From: Pigmentibacter ruber
GTDB taxonomy: Bacteria; Bdellovibrionota_B; Oligoflexia; Silvanigrellales; Silvanigrellaceae
Direction of reading: 5' to 3'
Assembly (NCBI RefSeq): GCF_009792895.1
Contig: NZ_WSSC01000003.1
Span: 62,001-126,000 of the forward strand
DNA length: 64,000 bases
The translations under genes were made by a program, and so were the position numbers. This document shows positions 18,655 through 27,581 of the stretch, in pieces (within the stretch, counting starts at the first letter, position 1; each line of letters begins with the position of its first letter). The notes under the pieces are model-generated. The model did no database searches. It had not been told where the DNA came from and was given only the letters and a program-made list of their open reading frames with translations.

Positions 18655-20265
18655 ATGAAAATATCAATTCTTAAGTTTTGCATTCTATTTGCTTTCTATT
18701 TTCTTTTCGTTCTAAATTTTCCACTAATCACTGGATACTTAGAAATAGAGAAATTAATACATATTAAAGACTACTTAGAATTTATATTAGTATTATTTAA
18801 TATTTTTTTAGTAATATTTTTAGCATTATACTTGATATTTTTTCCTTATTTGACAAAAACTATTTTAATTATTTTACTTTTTCTATCATCATTGAGTTAT
18901 TATGCAATCAGTAATTATAATGTTGATTTAAACAATGCAGATTTGCTAAGAGGTTTTTTTTCTACAACATTTGTAGAAGCATCCTCCTTCCTCACATTGA
19001 AAATTTTTATAACATTTTTATTGACTTTCATTATTCCTTCAATATTTGTTATTTCTTTTAAAATTATTTATCCTAAAATAAATCATTTTATTCTCCAAAA
19101 AATTATTTTATGTATTATTATAATTTGTTTTTCTCTAATTACATTATTAAATCATCAAATTTACGCATCTTTTGCTGCACAAACAAAAACTTCTGATATG
19201 ATAGCTAAAAATTTTATTCCTCTAAATTATTTGCATGGACTAAAAAGACTAATAAAAACCTCTATTAAAAAAAATAATAAAGAAAATTTTATTACTTATA
19301 TTTCGAGCAGAACTAATTTATTAAAAAATGAAAATAAAAAAACAATTTTTATTTTCATTTTAGGGGAATCTGCAAGAGCAAAAAATTTTTCTCTCAATGG
19401 TTATAGTAGAGAAACAAACCCACTTTTAAAAACACAAAACATATTTAACTTTAATAATTTTTATTCATGTGGAACAATTACAAATATTTCATTGCCTTGT
19501 ATGTTTTCTAGCTACAGTAGAAAAGAATATTCTTTAGATAAATATGACAATACTGAAAACTTACTAGAAACAGTTGCAAAAAATGACTTTAAAGTTGAAT
19601 GGTATGATAATGGAATGGGAAGTCAAGGGGTAACAAGAAATGTAAAAGAAACTATTTTGGGAGATTTTTATTCCTCAAACTATGATGATGTCTTATTGAA
19701 AGCATTGCCATCAAAACAAAAATTAGAGAGCGAAAAAAAAGATTTATTTATTGTTTTGCATCAAAGAGGAAGTCATGGACCAGATTATAACAACCGCTAT
19801 CCGAAAGAATTTCAAAAATTTTTGCCTGTATGTAACAATGTTACATTAAAATCTTGCTCCACTGAATCAATCATTAATAGCTATGATAATTCAATTTTAT
19901 ATACAGATTATATCATTAACTATACAATTTCTTATTTAAAAGAATTAGGTAATGAATCTTATCAAACTACAATGCTGTATACTTCTGATCACGGTGAGTC
20001 TCTTGGTGAATATGGTTTATATATGCATGGAGAACCTTATTTTGTAGCACCAGTTGACCAAAAACATATCCCATTTATCATATGGCTTTCTGATTCAATG
20101 AAGCAAAGAAAAAAACTAGATGAAAAGTGTTTAAAAGATAGACTAAAAAATTCATTTTCTCATGATAATATTTATCATACTATATTAGACTTTTTAGAAA
20201 TAAAGTCATCTTCATTTAAATCTGATTTGAGCATTTTAACCAATTGTGCAACATCAGTTTCATAA
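18655..20265 (+). CDS. eptA: lipid A phosphoethanolamine transferase, EptA-like
   Basis: The 536-residue protein has five N-terminal membrane helices (about 5-190) and a periplasmic alkaline-phosphatase/sulfatase-like domain. Family motifs are clear: GESARAKNFSLNGYSRETNP, the nucleophile zone CGTITNISLPCMFS (catalytic Thr), and the metal site SDHGESLGEYGLYMHGEPY. Cys pairs in the soluble domain fit the family's disulfides. EptA adds phosphoethanolamine to lipid A from phosphatidylethanolamine, lowering surface negative charge and cationic peptide sensitivity. Another lipid-linked acceptor is possible. It is alone on its strand and converges with the MFS gene with only three bases between the stops. 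Confidence 0.9.
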   Translation: MKISILKFCILFAFYFLFVLNFPLITGYLEIEKLIHIKDYLEFILVLFNIFLVIFLALYLIFFPYLTKTILIILLFLSSLSYYAISNYNVDLNNADLLRGFFSTTFVEASSFLTLKIFITFLLTFIIPSIFVISFKIIYPKINHFILQKIILCIIIICFSLITLLNHQIYASFAAQTKTSDMIAKNFIPLNYLHGLKRLIKTSIKKNNKENFITYISSRTNLLKNENKKTIFIFILGESARAKNFSLNGYSRETNPLLKTQNIFNFNNFYSCGTITNISLPCMFSSYSRKEYSLDKYDNTENLLETVAKNDFKVEWYDNGMGSQGVTRNVKETILGDFYSSNYDDVLLKALPSKQKLESEKKDLFIVLHQRGSHGPDYNNRYPKEFQKFLPVCNNVTLKSCSTESIINSYDNSILYTDYIINYTISYLKELGNESYQTTMLYTSDHGESLGEYGLYMHGEPYFVAPVDQKHIPFIIWLSDSMKQRKKLDEKCLKDRLKNSFSHDNIYHTILDFLEIKSSSFKSDLSILTNCATSVS

Positions 20266-20268
20266 TAA

Positions 20269-21489
20269 TCAAGAAACTTCACCTTCATGAAAGTCTAAAC
20301 TTTTATAACTAGTTTCTTTTAAGCTAAATAAAGCAATGACACCTAAAGTAAAAATAATAGTTGCAGATAAAACTAAGCCTACCCAAATTTGATGAAATTG
20401 ACTTGCCATCCATGGAACAAAAGCATTCATGACAATTAAGGAGCAACGAGCTAAATTTGATATTACAGATGAAGCAATATTTCTTTGATTTGTCCCAAAA
20501 CTTTCTGCTGCAAAAACCATAAATATTCCAGAATATCCACTAGCAAGTCCAATTAACAGCAGAATAGTATAATATAATTGAATAGTAAGTAAGTTTCCTA
20601 AGGAAAATAAAGTAATAGCAAGAAGCATAATAAAAAGAGCGCTAAATATAGATTTCTTTCTACTGGCTGTTAATTTTGCAATATAAGGAAAAAAGTAGGC
20701 TCCAATAAATGAACCAATAAAATAAATAGCTAGTGAAAGCCCTTGATTTATTGTTTCTTTAATACCAACTGATTTTGCAACTTCAGGAGCAAAATTCACA
20801 AAAAATGCCATAAACCAGAACGGTACTATTGATAATAAAAAGGCAATTAATTTGGTCAATGAATTTCTATTTAATAGTAATAATTTTAAACTTCCACGTA
20901 AAATATGCTGTTTATTTTTTAAATTTTGAAAAATAATAGAATCAGCTACAGAAATTCTAACAACTAACAAAATAAGTCCAGCAATACCACCAACGATAAA
21001 CAAGGTTTTCCAGGCAAAAAAAGTTCCAATAAATGCAGCTAGCATTCCGCCAATGACTCCAGACGAATAAATAATTCCTGAAGCTCTTCCTCTTTCTTTC
21101 GTATCAAGAATTTCACTTAATAAAGTAATTGATGCGGCAAATTCTCCTGCTAAGCCAACTCCTGCGATAAAGCGCATAAAAGCAAAGAGGGGGACTGAAG
21201 TTACAAACGTGTTTAAAATAATTGCAACAGAATAAACAAAGATACCTAACCTAACAGCTGACATTCGTCCAAATTTATCACCCCAAATACCACTCAAGAC
21301 TCCACCAACAACGACTCCAAGCGCCTGAGCATTAAACATTAAAGAGCTTACTTTTAAATATTCATGCTCAGGGACACCTAATGAAACTAAGACAGGAATT
21401 CTTACTACAGCAAAGATTGTCAAATCAAAAAAATCAATCATATAACCCAAAGCTAAAATAAAAATTATAAAATTAGGATTTGTTTTCAT
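20269..21489 (-). CDS. major facilitator superfamily transporter
   Basis: The 406-residue protein has about 12 membrane helices and the MFS loop 2-3 motif GIWGDKFGR, with DTKERGR in the central region. It most resembles the sugar/organic-acid porter group (FFDLTIFAVV at the N-terminus), but the substrate cannot be read from sequence. It is the last gene of the menB-menA-NRDE-menC-menE operon and its start overlaps the menE stop by 4 bases, so it is translated together with the menaquinone enzymes. Whether it moves a pathway-related compound is unknown. Confidence 0.85.
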   Translation of the reverse strand: MKTNPNFIIFILALGYMIDFFDLTIFAVVRIPVLVSLGVPEHEYLKVSSLMFNAQALGVVVGGVLSGIWGDKFGRMSAVRLGIFVYSVAIILNTFVTSVPLFAFMRFIAGVGLAGEFAASITLLSEILDTKERGRASGIIYSSGVIGGMLAAFIGTFFAWKTLFIVGGIAGLILLVVRISVADSIIFQNLKNKQHILRGSLKLLLLNRNSLTKLIAFLLSIVPFWFMAFFVNFAPEVAKSVGIKETINQGLSLAIYFIGSFIGAYFFPYIAKLTASRKKSIFSALFIMLLAITLFSLGNLLTIQLYYTILLLIGLASGYSGIFMVFAAESFGTNQRNIASSVISNLARCSLIVMNAFVPWMASQFHQIWVGLVLSATIIFTLGVIALFSLKETSYKSLDFHEGEVS

Positions 21490-22718
21490 TTATTCGATTC
21501 CTTAATTGGATCTGAATTATAATTATCTAATAACTTCATAAGTAGATTTCTTTGTAATTTTCCTAATGGAGTTCTTGGTAATTTGTCAATAAAATATTGA
21601 TTATTTATTTTTTCAAAAGGAAAGACTTGCTTATTAAATATTTCTATAACTTGCTCTATTTTTAATGGAAGAACGTCTTTTCCATTCTTTGCAAATACTA
21701 CAGAAATTTTATTCTGTAATCTATTATCTGTTTCAACTATAATAGCAGAATCAAATATTAATTTTTTTTCAATTAGTATATTTTTCATAATAAAATCTAA
21801 TCTATTTAGTGAAACACTTTCACCGCTAATTTTTATAACATCATCTTTTCTACCAACTATAGATAGATAATTACTACTTAATACACCCACATCAGAGGTT
21901 TTCAAACAATTAATTTTTTTGTTATTATAATTTACTTCATTTAATGGATTGATAAATTCATGTTTTTCAAAATTAAATCGAATATATCCAGTCAATAAAG
22001 AATCACCATAAATTGCTATGCAATTAGCCTCATCTAAAAAAATGCTCAAGTGATCTAAAATTTTTAATTTCGGATATTCATGTTGATCGGACCAATAATC
22101 ATCTAAATCACTTGTCGCTATTTGTGAACAAACTTCTGACATGCCATAACTTAACAAAATTGGCCAATTTAACTTTTTTGCTGCTATATAAATGGAATAA
22201 GATATTGCACCACCACCTATGACAACTGCCTTTAAAAACTTTGGACAAAGTAGATTCAATGAAACAATATCATATAATTGAGTTGGAACTAAGGAAGTTA
22301 CAGTTACCTTTTTATCTGTTAGGAATTCTACAAAATGAGTAGGATTCCATTTATTAGAATAATTAGAAAGGTCTATATGCTTTGCACCACTTAAGAATGC
22401 TCTTGCATAAGTTGCTAATCCACCAATATGAAAAATAGGAAGAGGATTTAATATTATATCGTTTTGCGTAATATGCAGATGTTTATTTACTGACTTAGCA
22501 TTATTTAAAATTGCTATCTTACTTAAAGCAACCAACTTTATATCTTCAGGTGATATTGCCGTAGAACCAGAGGTAGCTAAAAAAATATGCTTTGATAAAT
22601 TAAATTTTTCTAAATTTTTTTCTAAATTAACTGCAAAATTTGGCAAAGCTTTTGGATTTAAAAATATATGTGAAGTTTCAGAGAGCCAGTCTATATTTTT
22701 CAAATCAGCTCCTTCCAA
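21486..22718 (-). CDS. menE: O-succinylbenzoate--CoA ligase
   Basis: The 410-residue protein of the ANL adenylate-forming family has the P-loop LATSGSTA, the LSYGMSE adenine motif, KTSDVG and GRKDDVIKISGESV hinge motifs, and a C-terminal Lys in LGKLQRN. It activates o-succinylbenzoate with ATP and CoA in menaquinone synthesis. It is shorter than typical acyl-CoA ligases but normal for MenE. It overlaps the end of menC by 19 bases and the start of the MFS gene by 4, showing translational coupling. Confidence 0.9.
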   Translation of the reverse strand: MEGADLKNIDWLSETSHIFLNPKALPNFAVNLEKNLEKFNLSKHIFLATSGSTAISPEDIKLVALSKIAILNNAKSVNKHLHITQNDIILNPLPIFHIGGLATYARAFLSGAKHIDLSNYSNKWNPTHFVEFLTDKKVTVTSLVPTQLYDIVSLNLLCPKFLKAVVIGGGAISYSIYIAAKKLNWPILLSYGMSEVCSQIATSDLDDYWSDQHEYPKLKILDHLSIFLDEANCIAIYGDSLLTGYIRFNFEKHEFINPLNEVNYNNKKINCLKTSDVGVLSSNYLSIVGRKDDVIKISGESVSLNRLDFIMKNILIEKKLIFDSAIIVETDNRLQNKISVVFAKNGKDVLPLKIEQVIEIFNKQVFPFEKINNQYFIDKLPRTPLGKLQRNLLMKLLDNYNSDPIKESNK

Positions 22719-23710
22719 TTTTCATTACTTAGGTATTCGTCAAAACCAAAGCCTGTTCCTTCAATTGTCGGTATAAGCCTCGTCTCCTGTATAGAAAAGG
22801 TTTCTGAGTATTTATTTTTTTCATATAATGTATGAGTTAAAAAACCACATTCTGATTCTACAAATTTATTATGCTGAACAAAGAAATTAGCTGCTTCATA
22901 AATTGCACAGAGCTGCCCTAAAGGATGATCCATATAACTTGTAAAAACTAATTTTGAACTAAATTCGTTATAACTGAAATTTTGGATAACTGGTTTTATT
23001 ATCAAGAAATCAGCTTTCACTTCTTTAATACTAAAAAATTGATTTTCACTAAATCTATCTAAAGCTATATTAATAGTTGGAAATCTTTTTTTAATAGCAG
23101 AATAATCTTTATAGAAATATGGATAAGGATCTTCTATAAAATCAATTATATTTATAAATTGATATATTTTTTCAAGAAATTTCACAAATAATTCATTATT
23201 CAATGAATTATTGAAATCAATTCTTATATTAATTTTATTTGCAAATAATATTTCGAATATAGTGTTTAATTTCTGTTGCATTTCTATGACATTTAAGCCG
23301 AGTTTTATTTTTACTTTTGTAAATCCCTGTCGCTTAATTTCATTTATCATTTCTTCATTTAAATCTGTAAAATTAACTACAGTTAAATGATTTTTAGGAA
23401 ATAATGTCTTTTTAAAAATATTTTCATTTTTCCTTCTAAATTGAGCATCTAAATGGGAAAAATAAAGACATTTCATTAATTGATCATTTAAATTTCTTGC
23501 TTTTAAATTTTCAAGTTGCTCTGTTGGTAGCAAATCTCCAAGTTCTGGCCAAGTAAATAAATCACAATAGCCATGACCTAAATTTTTAAAATTTATTTTT
23601 AATAAATATCCTTTTTTTAAAGTTAAATCAGCTTTACTATTTAGCTTTTTTAATGGAGCCAAATGATATTCAGAAAAATATATTTTATTTACTTTACTTA
23701 AAATATTCAT
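22700..23710 (-). CDS. menC: o-succinylbenzoate synthase
   Basis: The 336-residue protein has the enolase-superfamily layout of MenC: catalytic KxK in KVKIKLG, then metal ligands in RIDFN, FIEDP and ALDRF, and the second Lys in IIKP. It dehydrates SHCHC to o-succinylbenzoate. It starts 6 bases after the NRDE gene and overlaps menE, within the men operon. Sequence is divergent and Lys/Asn-rich, but the active-site order is intact. Confidence 0.9.
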   Translation of the reverse strand: MNILSKVNKIYFSEYHLAPLKKLNSKADLTLKKGYLLKINFKNLGHGYCDLFTWPELGDLLPTEQLENLKARNLNDQLMKCLYFSHLDAQFRRKNENIFKKTLFPKNHLTVVNFTDLNEEMINEIKRQGFTKVKIKLGLNVIEMQQKLNTIFEILFANKINIRIDFNNSLNNELFVKFLEKIYQFINIIDFIEDPYPYFYKDYSAIKKRFPTINIALDRFSENQFFSIKEVKADFLIIKPVIQNFSYNEFSSKLVFTSYMDHPLGQLCAIYEAANFFVQHNKFVESECGFLTHTLYEKNKYSETFSIQETRLIPTIEGTGFGFDEYLSNENWKELI

Positions 23711-23716
23711 AATAGA

Positions 23717-24544
23717 TTATCTATAAAACTTTGCTGTGATTATTTTTTCTTCGTCTACTTGAGCATTATAGTTATAAGTTTGTTCACAAAAATTTAAACC
23801 TTGATCCTGAGAAATTGCAAATAAAATAGTTGTTCTTGTGCCATATTCACTACCAGGAATAAATAAAGATGAAAGAAAGATTTCTTTTTCTTGCGAAACA
23901 CCCGTTTTGGGTAATAATTTTATATCATACTTTTTTGAATTCATCATTTCATTCTTAAAATAATTCCAAAGCTCTTCAATAGATTTTTTATTCTTCTGAA
24001 AAGAGTTGGTATAAGAGAAAAATTTTGCTTTATTTTCTTCTACTTTAGGCCACTTTTCATCAAGACTGCCATTACTTAAGCCATAAATATATTTTTCTTT
24101 ATCAGCAATATCTCCTATTTTTTTTGCTGAATTTTCTTTGCTATTATAATAGTAAATTGTTTCTGAATCAGAAAAAATAAGATTAAAATAATTATAATTA
24201 CTTTTCTTATCCTTTAAATAATTAACATATTCTACACAATTTAACGTTGAATTCAAAAAATGAGGTATTATTTCCCCTCTCGATTGGAGATTATCTTTAA
24301 AGGAACTTAAATCTCTAATATTTGTTATTATTGCCCATCTTGGCTTAGCTATATTTTGACAAGCAAACCATGTGCCTCCTTTTGAATCATCCCTAGGACC
24401 AAAGACAGTATTTCCATATACAGTCATAGTTTGGTTCCATCCATTAATCATTCTTGCTTTCCGCTTACGATATTCATCTCTATTTGAAATCAATAAAATA
24501 GGAAAAGACTCAAAATGATTTATAAATAGAAAGAGAGTGCACAC
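23717..24544 (-). CDS. NRDE family (TANGO2-like) protein
   Basis: The 275-residue protein starts MCTLF and contains the family signature ISNRDEY near residue 20, with FGPRDDSKGGTWF (about 53-65) and a TRTTILF segment near the C-terminus. The conserved Cys2 fits the proposed Ntn-hydrolase-like fold of the family. Its role is poorly defined; TANGO2 relatives have been linked to heme and lipid handling. It is embedded between menA and menC with 6-base gaps on both sides, which implies a link to quinone synthesis or respiration here. Confidence 0.85.
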   Translation of the reverse strand: MCTLFLFINHFESFPILLISNRDEYRKRKARMINGWNQTMTVYGNTVFGPRDDSKGGTWFACQNIAKPRWAIITNIRDLSSFKDNLQSRGEIIPHFLNSTLNCVEYVNYLKDKKSNYNYFNLIFSDSETIYYYNSKENSAKKIGDIADKEKYIYGLSNGSLDEKWPKVEENKAKFFSYTNSFQKNKKSIEELWNYFKNEMMNSKKYDIKLLPKTGVSQEKEIFLSSLFIPGSEYGTRTTILFAISQDQGLNFCEQTYNYNAQVDEEKIITAKFYR

Positions 24545-24550
24545 AAAAAT

Positions 24551-25465
24551 CTACCCTATTAAAATGCCTATGCTAAATAATATTCCAAATATTAATTGCA
24601 ATAATGCAGACATTCCTAAATATTTATTAAATATACTTGATGGTTCTTGCTGAAATACCTCTTTAACAATTTTAATAGCTAAAGGTAAAGTAAGAAAAGG
24701 TAAAAAAGCAGTCCAAAAATTTATTTCCATAAACCAATAAAGATGAATAGTATAAGTAGAGATATACAAAAATAATATTTCATATTTTGCAAAGCGAGCA
24801 CCAAATCTTGCAGCTAAAGTCATTTTGCTAACTTTTCTATCTTCTAAATAATCTCGATAATTATTAATAGAGATAAGAACAGTTGCAAGTAAACCTACTT
24901 CTAAACCTGCTATCAAAGCAGCAGTATTTAAAAATCCTGTTTGTAAATAAAATACTCCACCTACAGCAACTAATCCAAAAAAGAAAATAACGAATATTTC
25001 ACCTAATCCTTTATACGCAAGAGGATAAGGTCCACCTGTGTATAAATAGCCAAATAATAACGAAACAAATCCAATGATAATTATTGGCAAACCAGAATGC
25101 ATAACCAAAGGAATAGCAATTAAAACAGAAATTAAAAAACTTAAAAATCCGCCCATCATGACTTGCTTAGCTGTCAATAATCCACTTTGAGTGACCCGCT
25201 TAGGACCTAACCTGTTTTCATTATCAGCGCCTTTTTTAAAATCCAAAGCATCGTTAATTAAGTTAGTTCCAATTTGAATGAATATAGCAGAAAATAAAGC
25301 TAACAAACTTAGAAAAATAATATTTTTATAATTCCCTATTAGAGAATAATGATAAGATAATATTGTTGAAATTAGAATAGGAGTAACTGCCGCTGATAAT
25401 GTTTTAGGACGAGCAGCAAGCAGCCAAGGATAAACTCCTTGTTTTGTAATCAAAGCTTCAGACAT
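24551..25465 (-). CDS. menA: 1,4-dihydroxy-2-naphthoate polyprenyltransferase
   Basis: The 304-residue UbiA-family membrane protein has about eight helices. It carries the prenyl-diphosphate motif NLINDALDFKKGAD (D72, D75) and the second Asp-rich motif NNYRDYLEDRKVSKMTLA. The N-terminal WLLAARPKTL is typical of MenA. It attaches the isoprenoid tail to DHNA in the inner membrane. It sits 6 bases after menB in the operon. Confidence 0.95.
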   Translation of the reverse strand: MSEALITKQGVYPWLLAARPKTLSAAVTPILISTILSYHYSLIGNYKNIIFLSLLALFSAIFIQIGTNLINDALDFKKGADNENRLGPKRVTQSGLLTAKQVMMGGFLSFLISVLIAIPLVMHSGLPIIIIGFVSLLFGYLYTGGPYPLAYKGLGEIFVIFFFGLVAVGGVFYLQTGFLNTAALIAGLEVGLLATVLISINNYRDYLEDRKVSKMTLAARFGARFAKYEILFLYISTYTIHLYWFMEINFWTAFLPFLTLPLAIKIVKEVFQQEPSSIFNKYLGMSALLQLIFGILFSIGILIG

Positions 25466-25471
25466 GATACC

Positions 25472-26296
25472 TCAAGGAAATCTATCAAATTTATCAAAAT
25501 TAGGTTTACGTTTTTCTATAAAGGCATTTTTTCCTTCTTTTGCTTCTTCACTAAGATAATATAATAGTGTTGCATTTCCTGCAAAATCAAGTAGTCCAAT
25601 TTGCCCGTCACAATCAGCATTTAATGCTGCTTTTAGACAACGTAAAGCAAGTGGAGAATGTTGCATCATTTCTCTACACCATTTTAAAGTCTCTTCTTCT
25701 AATTCATCTACAGGCACAACATGATTTACAAGACCCATTTCTAACGCTTGTTGTGCATTATATTGACGACAAAGATACCAAATTTCGCGGGCTTTTTTTT
25801 GCCCTACAATCCTAGCCAAATAACTACTACCCAATCCACCATCAAACGAGCCAACTTTTGGACCTGTTTGCCCAAATCTTGCGTTATCTCCTGCAATAGT
25901 TAGATCACAAACAACATGAAGGACGTGCCCTCCACCTATCGCATAACCAGCAACCATAGCTACAACTGGTTTAGGCATTGATCGAATTGATTTTTGCACA
26001 TCCAAAATGTTTAATCTTGGTAAACCATCTTGACCGACATAACCTCCATGGCCACGAACTTTTTGATCTCCACCTGAACAAAATGCCTCTTTCCCTTCAC
26101 CAGTTAAAATAACCACTCCAATTTTTGGATGATCTCTACATACTTCAAAAGCTTTTAATAATTCATTTACTGTTTCTGGTCTAAATGCATTCCGCACATG
26201 TGGACGATTAATTGTTATTTTTGCAATACCATCTTCAGTTCTCTCTAATTTAATATCTTCAAAATCTTGCATTTTATGCCAAATGTTTTGATTCAC
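25472..26296 (-). CDS. menB: 1,4-dihydroxy-2-naphthoyl-CoA synthase
   Basis: The 274-residue crotonase-fold protein has the MenB signatures [36 protein letters not shown] and [13 protein letters not shown], and the C-terminal NFDKFDRFP. It closes the ring of o-succinylbenzoyl-CoA. The frame can be extended to a TTG at 26314, but AAGGAG lies inside that extension six bases ahead of the GTG at 26296, so I use GTG. It is the first gene of the menaquinone operon, and a hairpin terminator lies just upstream. Confidence 0.95.
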   Translation of the reverse strand: MNQNIWHKMQDFEDIKLERTEDGIAKITINRPHVRNAFRPETVNELLKAFEVCRDHPKIGVVILTGEGKEAFCSGGDQKVRGHGGYVGQDGLPRLNILDVQKSIRSMPKPVVAMVAGYAIGGGHVLHVVCDLTIAGDNARFGQTGPKVGSFDGGLGSSYLARIVGQKKAREIWYLCRQYNAQQALEMGLVNHVVPVDELEEETLKWCREMMQHSPLALRCLKAALNADCDGQIGLLDFAGNATLLYYLSEEAKEGKNAFIEKRKPNFDKFDRFP

Positions 26297-26346
26297 TTCT
26301 GACTCCTTCAACAAGTGTTTTTAAAATCAAACAGGTTATTTAACTT

Positions 26347-26381
26347 AAAAAAGTTATATTTCCAAGTTATATAACTTTTTT
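26347..26381 (-). terminator. hairpin terminator between the alcohol dehydrogenase gene and menB
   Basis: AAAAAAGTTATAT (26347-26359) pairs perfectly over 13 bp with ATATAACTTTTTT (26369-26381). It begins 25 bases past the dehydrogenase stop and sits ~50 bases upstream of the menB start. It should separate the gcv/dehydrogenase transcript from the men operon, though the short gap leaves little room for a menB promoter. Confidence 0.75.
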
Positions 26382-26405
26382 TATATAATATATTTCCTAT
26401 ATGAA

Positions 26406-27575
26406 TTACTTATAGCTAGGCCAAGCAATCTCAAGAATTTCTAGTATTTCATTTTCACCAATTCTTGAATTTTCACCCAATTTTACGCCTTTACTTGTTT
26501 CCATAACTTTTTTTGCAATATGTTTTAATTCTTTTTTAGGAATTTTGTATTCAGAAAGTCTAGTTTTTGCACCTAATGACCTAAAAAATTTCTCTGTTTT
26601 ATTAATTGCTGTTTTTGCTATTTTTGCTTCAGAGTTATAGTTTAGTGAGAATACATTTTTCCCAAAATCAATTAATTTTTCTTTTTTGTAGTCATATTCA
26701 TTTTGCAATAAAGCAGGCAGTATAACGGCAAGAGTCTGTGCATGATCCAATCCATATAAAGCTGTTATTTCATGCCCTATTTCATGCGTTGCCCAATCTT
26801 GTGGTACACCCTTTCCGATTGTTCCATTTAGAGCTTGTGTTGCACACCACATAATATTAGCTCTATTATTATAATCTTCTTTTCTTTTTATTGCTTTTGG
26901 ACCTTCTTCAATCAATGTTTTTAATATAGCTTCACTTTGTCTGTTTTGTAATGGAGAATTTATTTTATAAGTTAAATACTGCTCTGTTACATGGACAAAA
27001 GGATCAATTATTCCATTAATAATTTGTCTATCTGGCAAAGAAAAGGTAACAGAAGGATCAAGTATAGAAAATTCTGGGTAAGAATGTGGTGAGAAAAAAC
27101 CTTTTTTAGCGTTCATACTTCTTCTTGAAATAACACTAAAACCATTCATCTCTGAACCGGTTGCTGGTAAAGTTAACACGCAACCTAGGGGGATAGCCTT
27201 TTCACTTTGTGCTCCTATTACTAACTCCCAAGGATCATTTTTTTTATATTTTGCTGCATTTGCAATAAACTTGCAACCATCTATTACAGAACCTCCACCA
27301 ACTGCTAAGATAAAATCTATTCTACATTTTTTACATAACTCAACAGCTTTCATCAGTGTTTCATATTCAGGATTTACTTCAATTCCAGAAAATTCATATA
27401 CATCTTTATGAATTAAGGCTTGTTTAATTTGATCGTATACACCATTTTTTTTTATTGAACCACCACCATATGCAAATAATATTTTTTCTTTATTTTGTAA
27501 TAAAGAAGGTAAATTACCAATGGTATCTTTGCCAAAAATAATTTTTACTGGATTAAATAGTTCGAAATTTAACAT
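26406..27575 (-). CDS. iron-containing alcohol dehydrogenase (YqhD/butanol dehydrogenase-like)
   Basis: The 389-residue protein starts MLNFELFNPVKIIFGKD, typical of the NADPH-dependent BDH/YqhD branch. The nucleotide-binding GGGS motifs are present (AYGGGSIKK, AVGGGSVIDGCKFIA). The metal ligands fall in DPFVHVTEQYL (Asp, His), WATHEIGHEI (His) and GLDHAQTLAV (His). It reduces aldehydes or oxidises alcohols; the substrate is not predictable. It starts 6 bases after gcvPB on the same strand, so it is the last gene of the glycine cleavage operon, with a terminator after it. Confidence 0.9.
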   Translation of the reverse strand: MLNFELFNPVKIIFGKDTIGNLPSLLQNKEKILFAYGGGSIKKNGVYDQIKQALIHKDVYEFSGIEVNPEYETLMKAVELCKKCRIDFILAVGGGSVIDGCKFIANAAKYKKNDPWELVIGAQSEKAIPLGCVLTLPATGSEMNGFSVISRRSMNAKKGFFSPHSYPEFSILDPSVTFSLPDRQIINGIIDPFVHVTEQYLTYKINSPLQNRQSEAILKTLIEEGPKAIKRKEDYNNRANIMWCATQALNGTIGKGVPQDWATHEIGHEITALYGLDHAQTLAVILPALLQNEYDYKKEKLIDFGKNVFSLNYNSEAKIAKTAINKTEKFFRSLGAKTRLSEYKIPKKELKHIAKKVMETSKGVKLGENSRIGENEILEILEIAWPSYK

Positions 27576-27581
27576 ATATTT

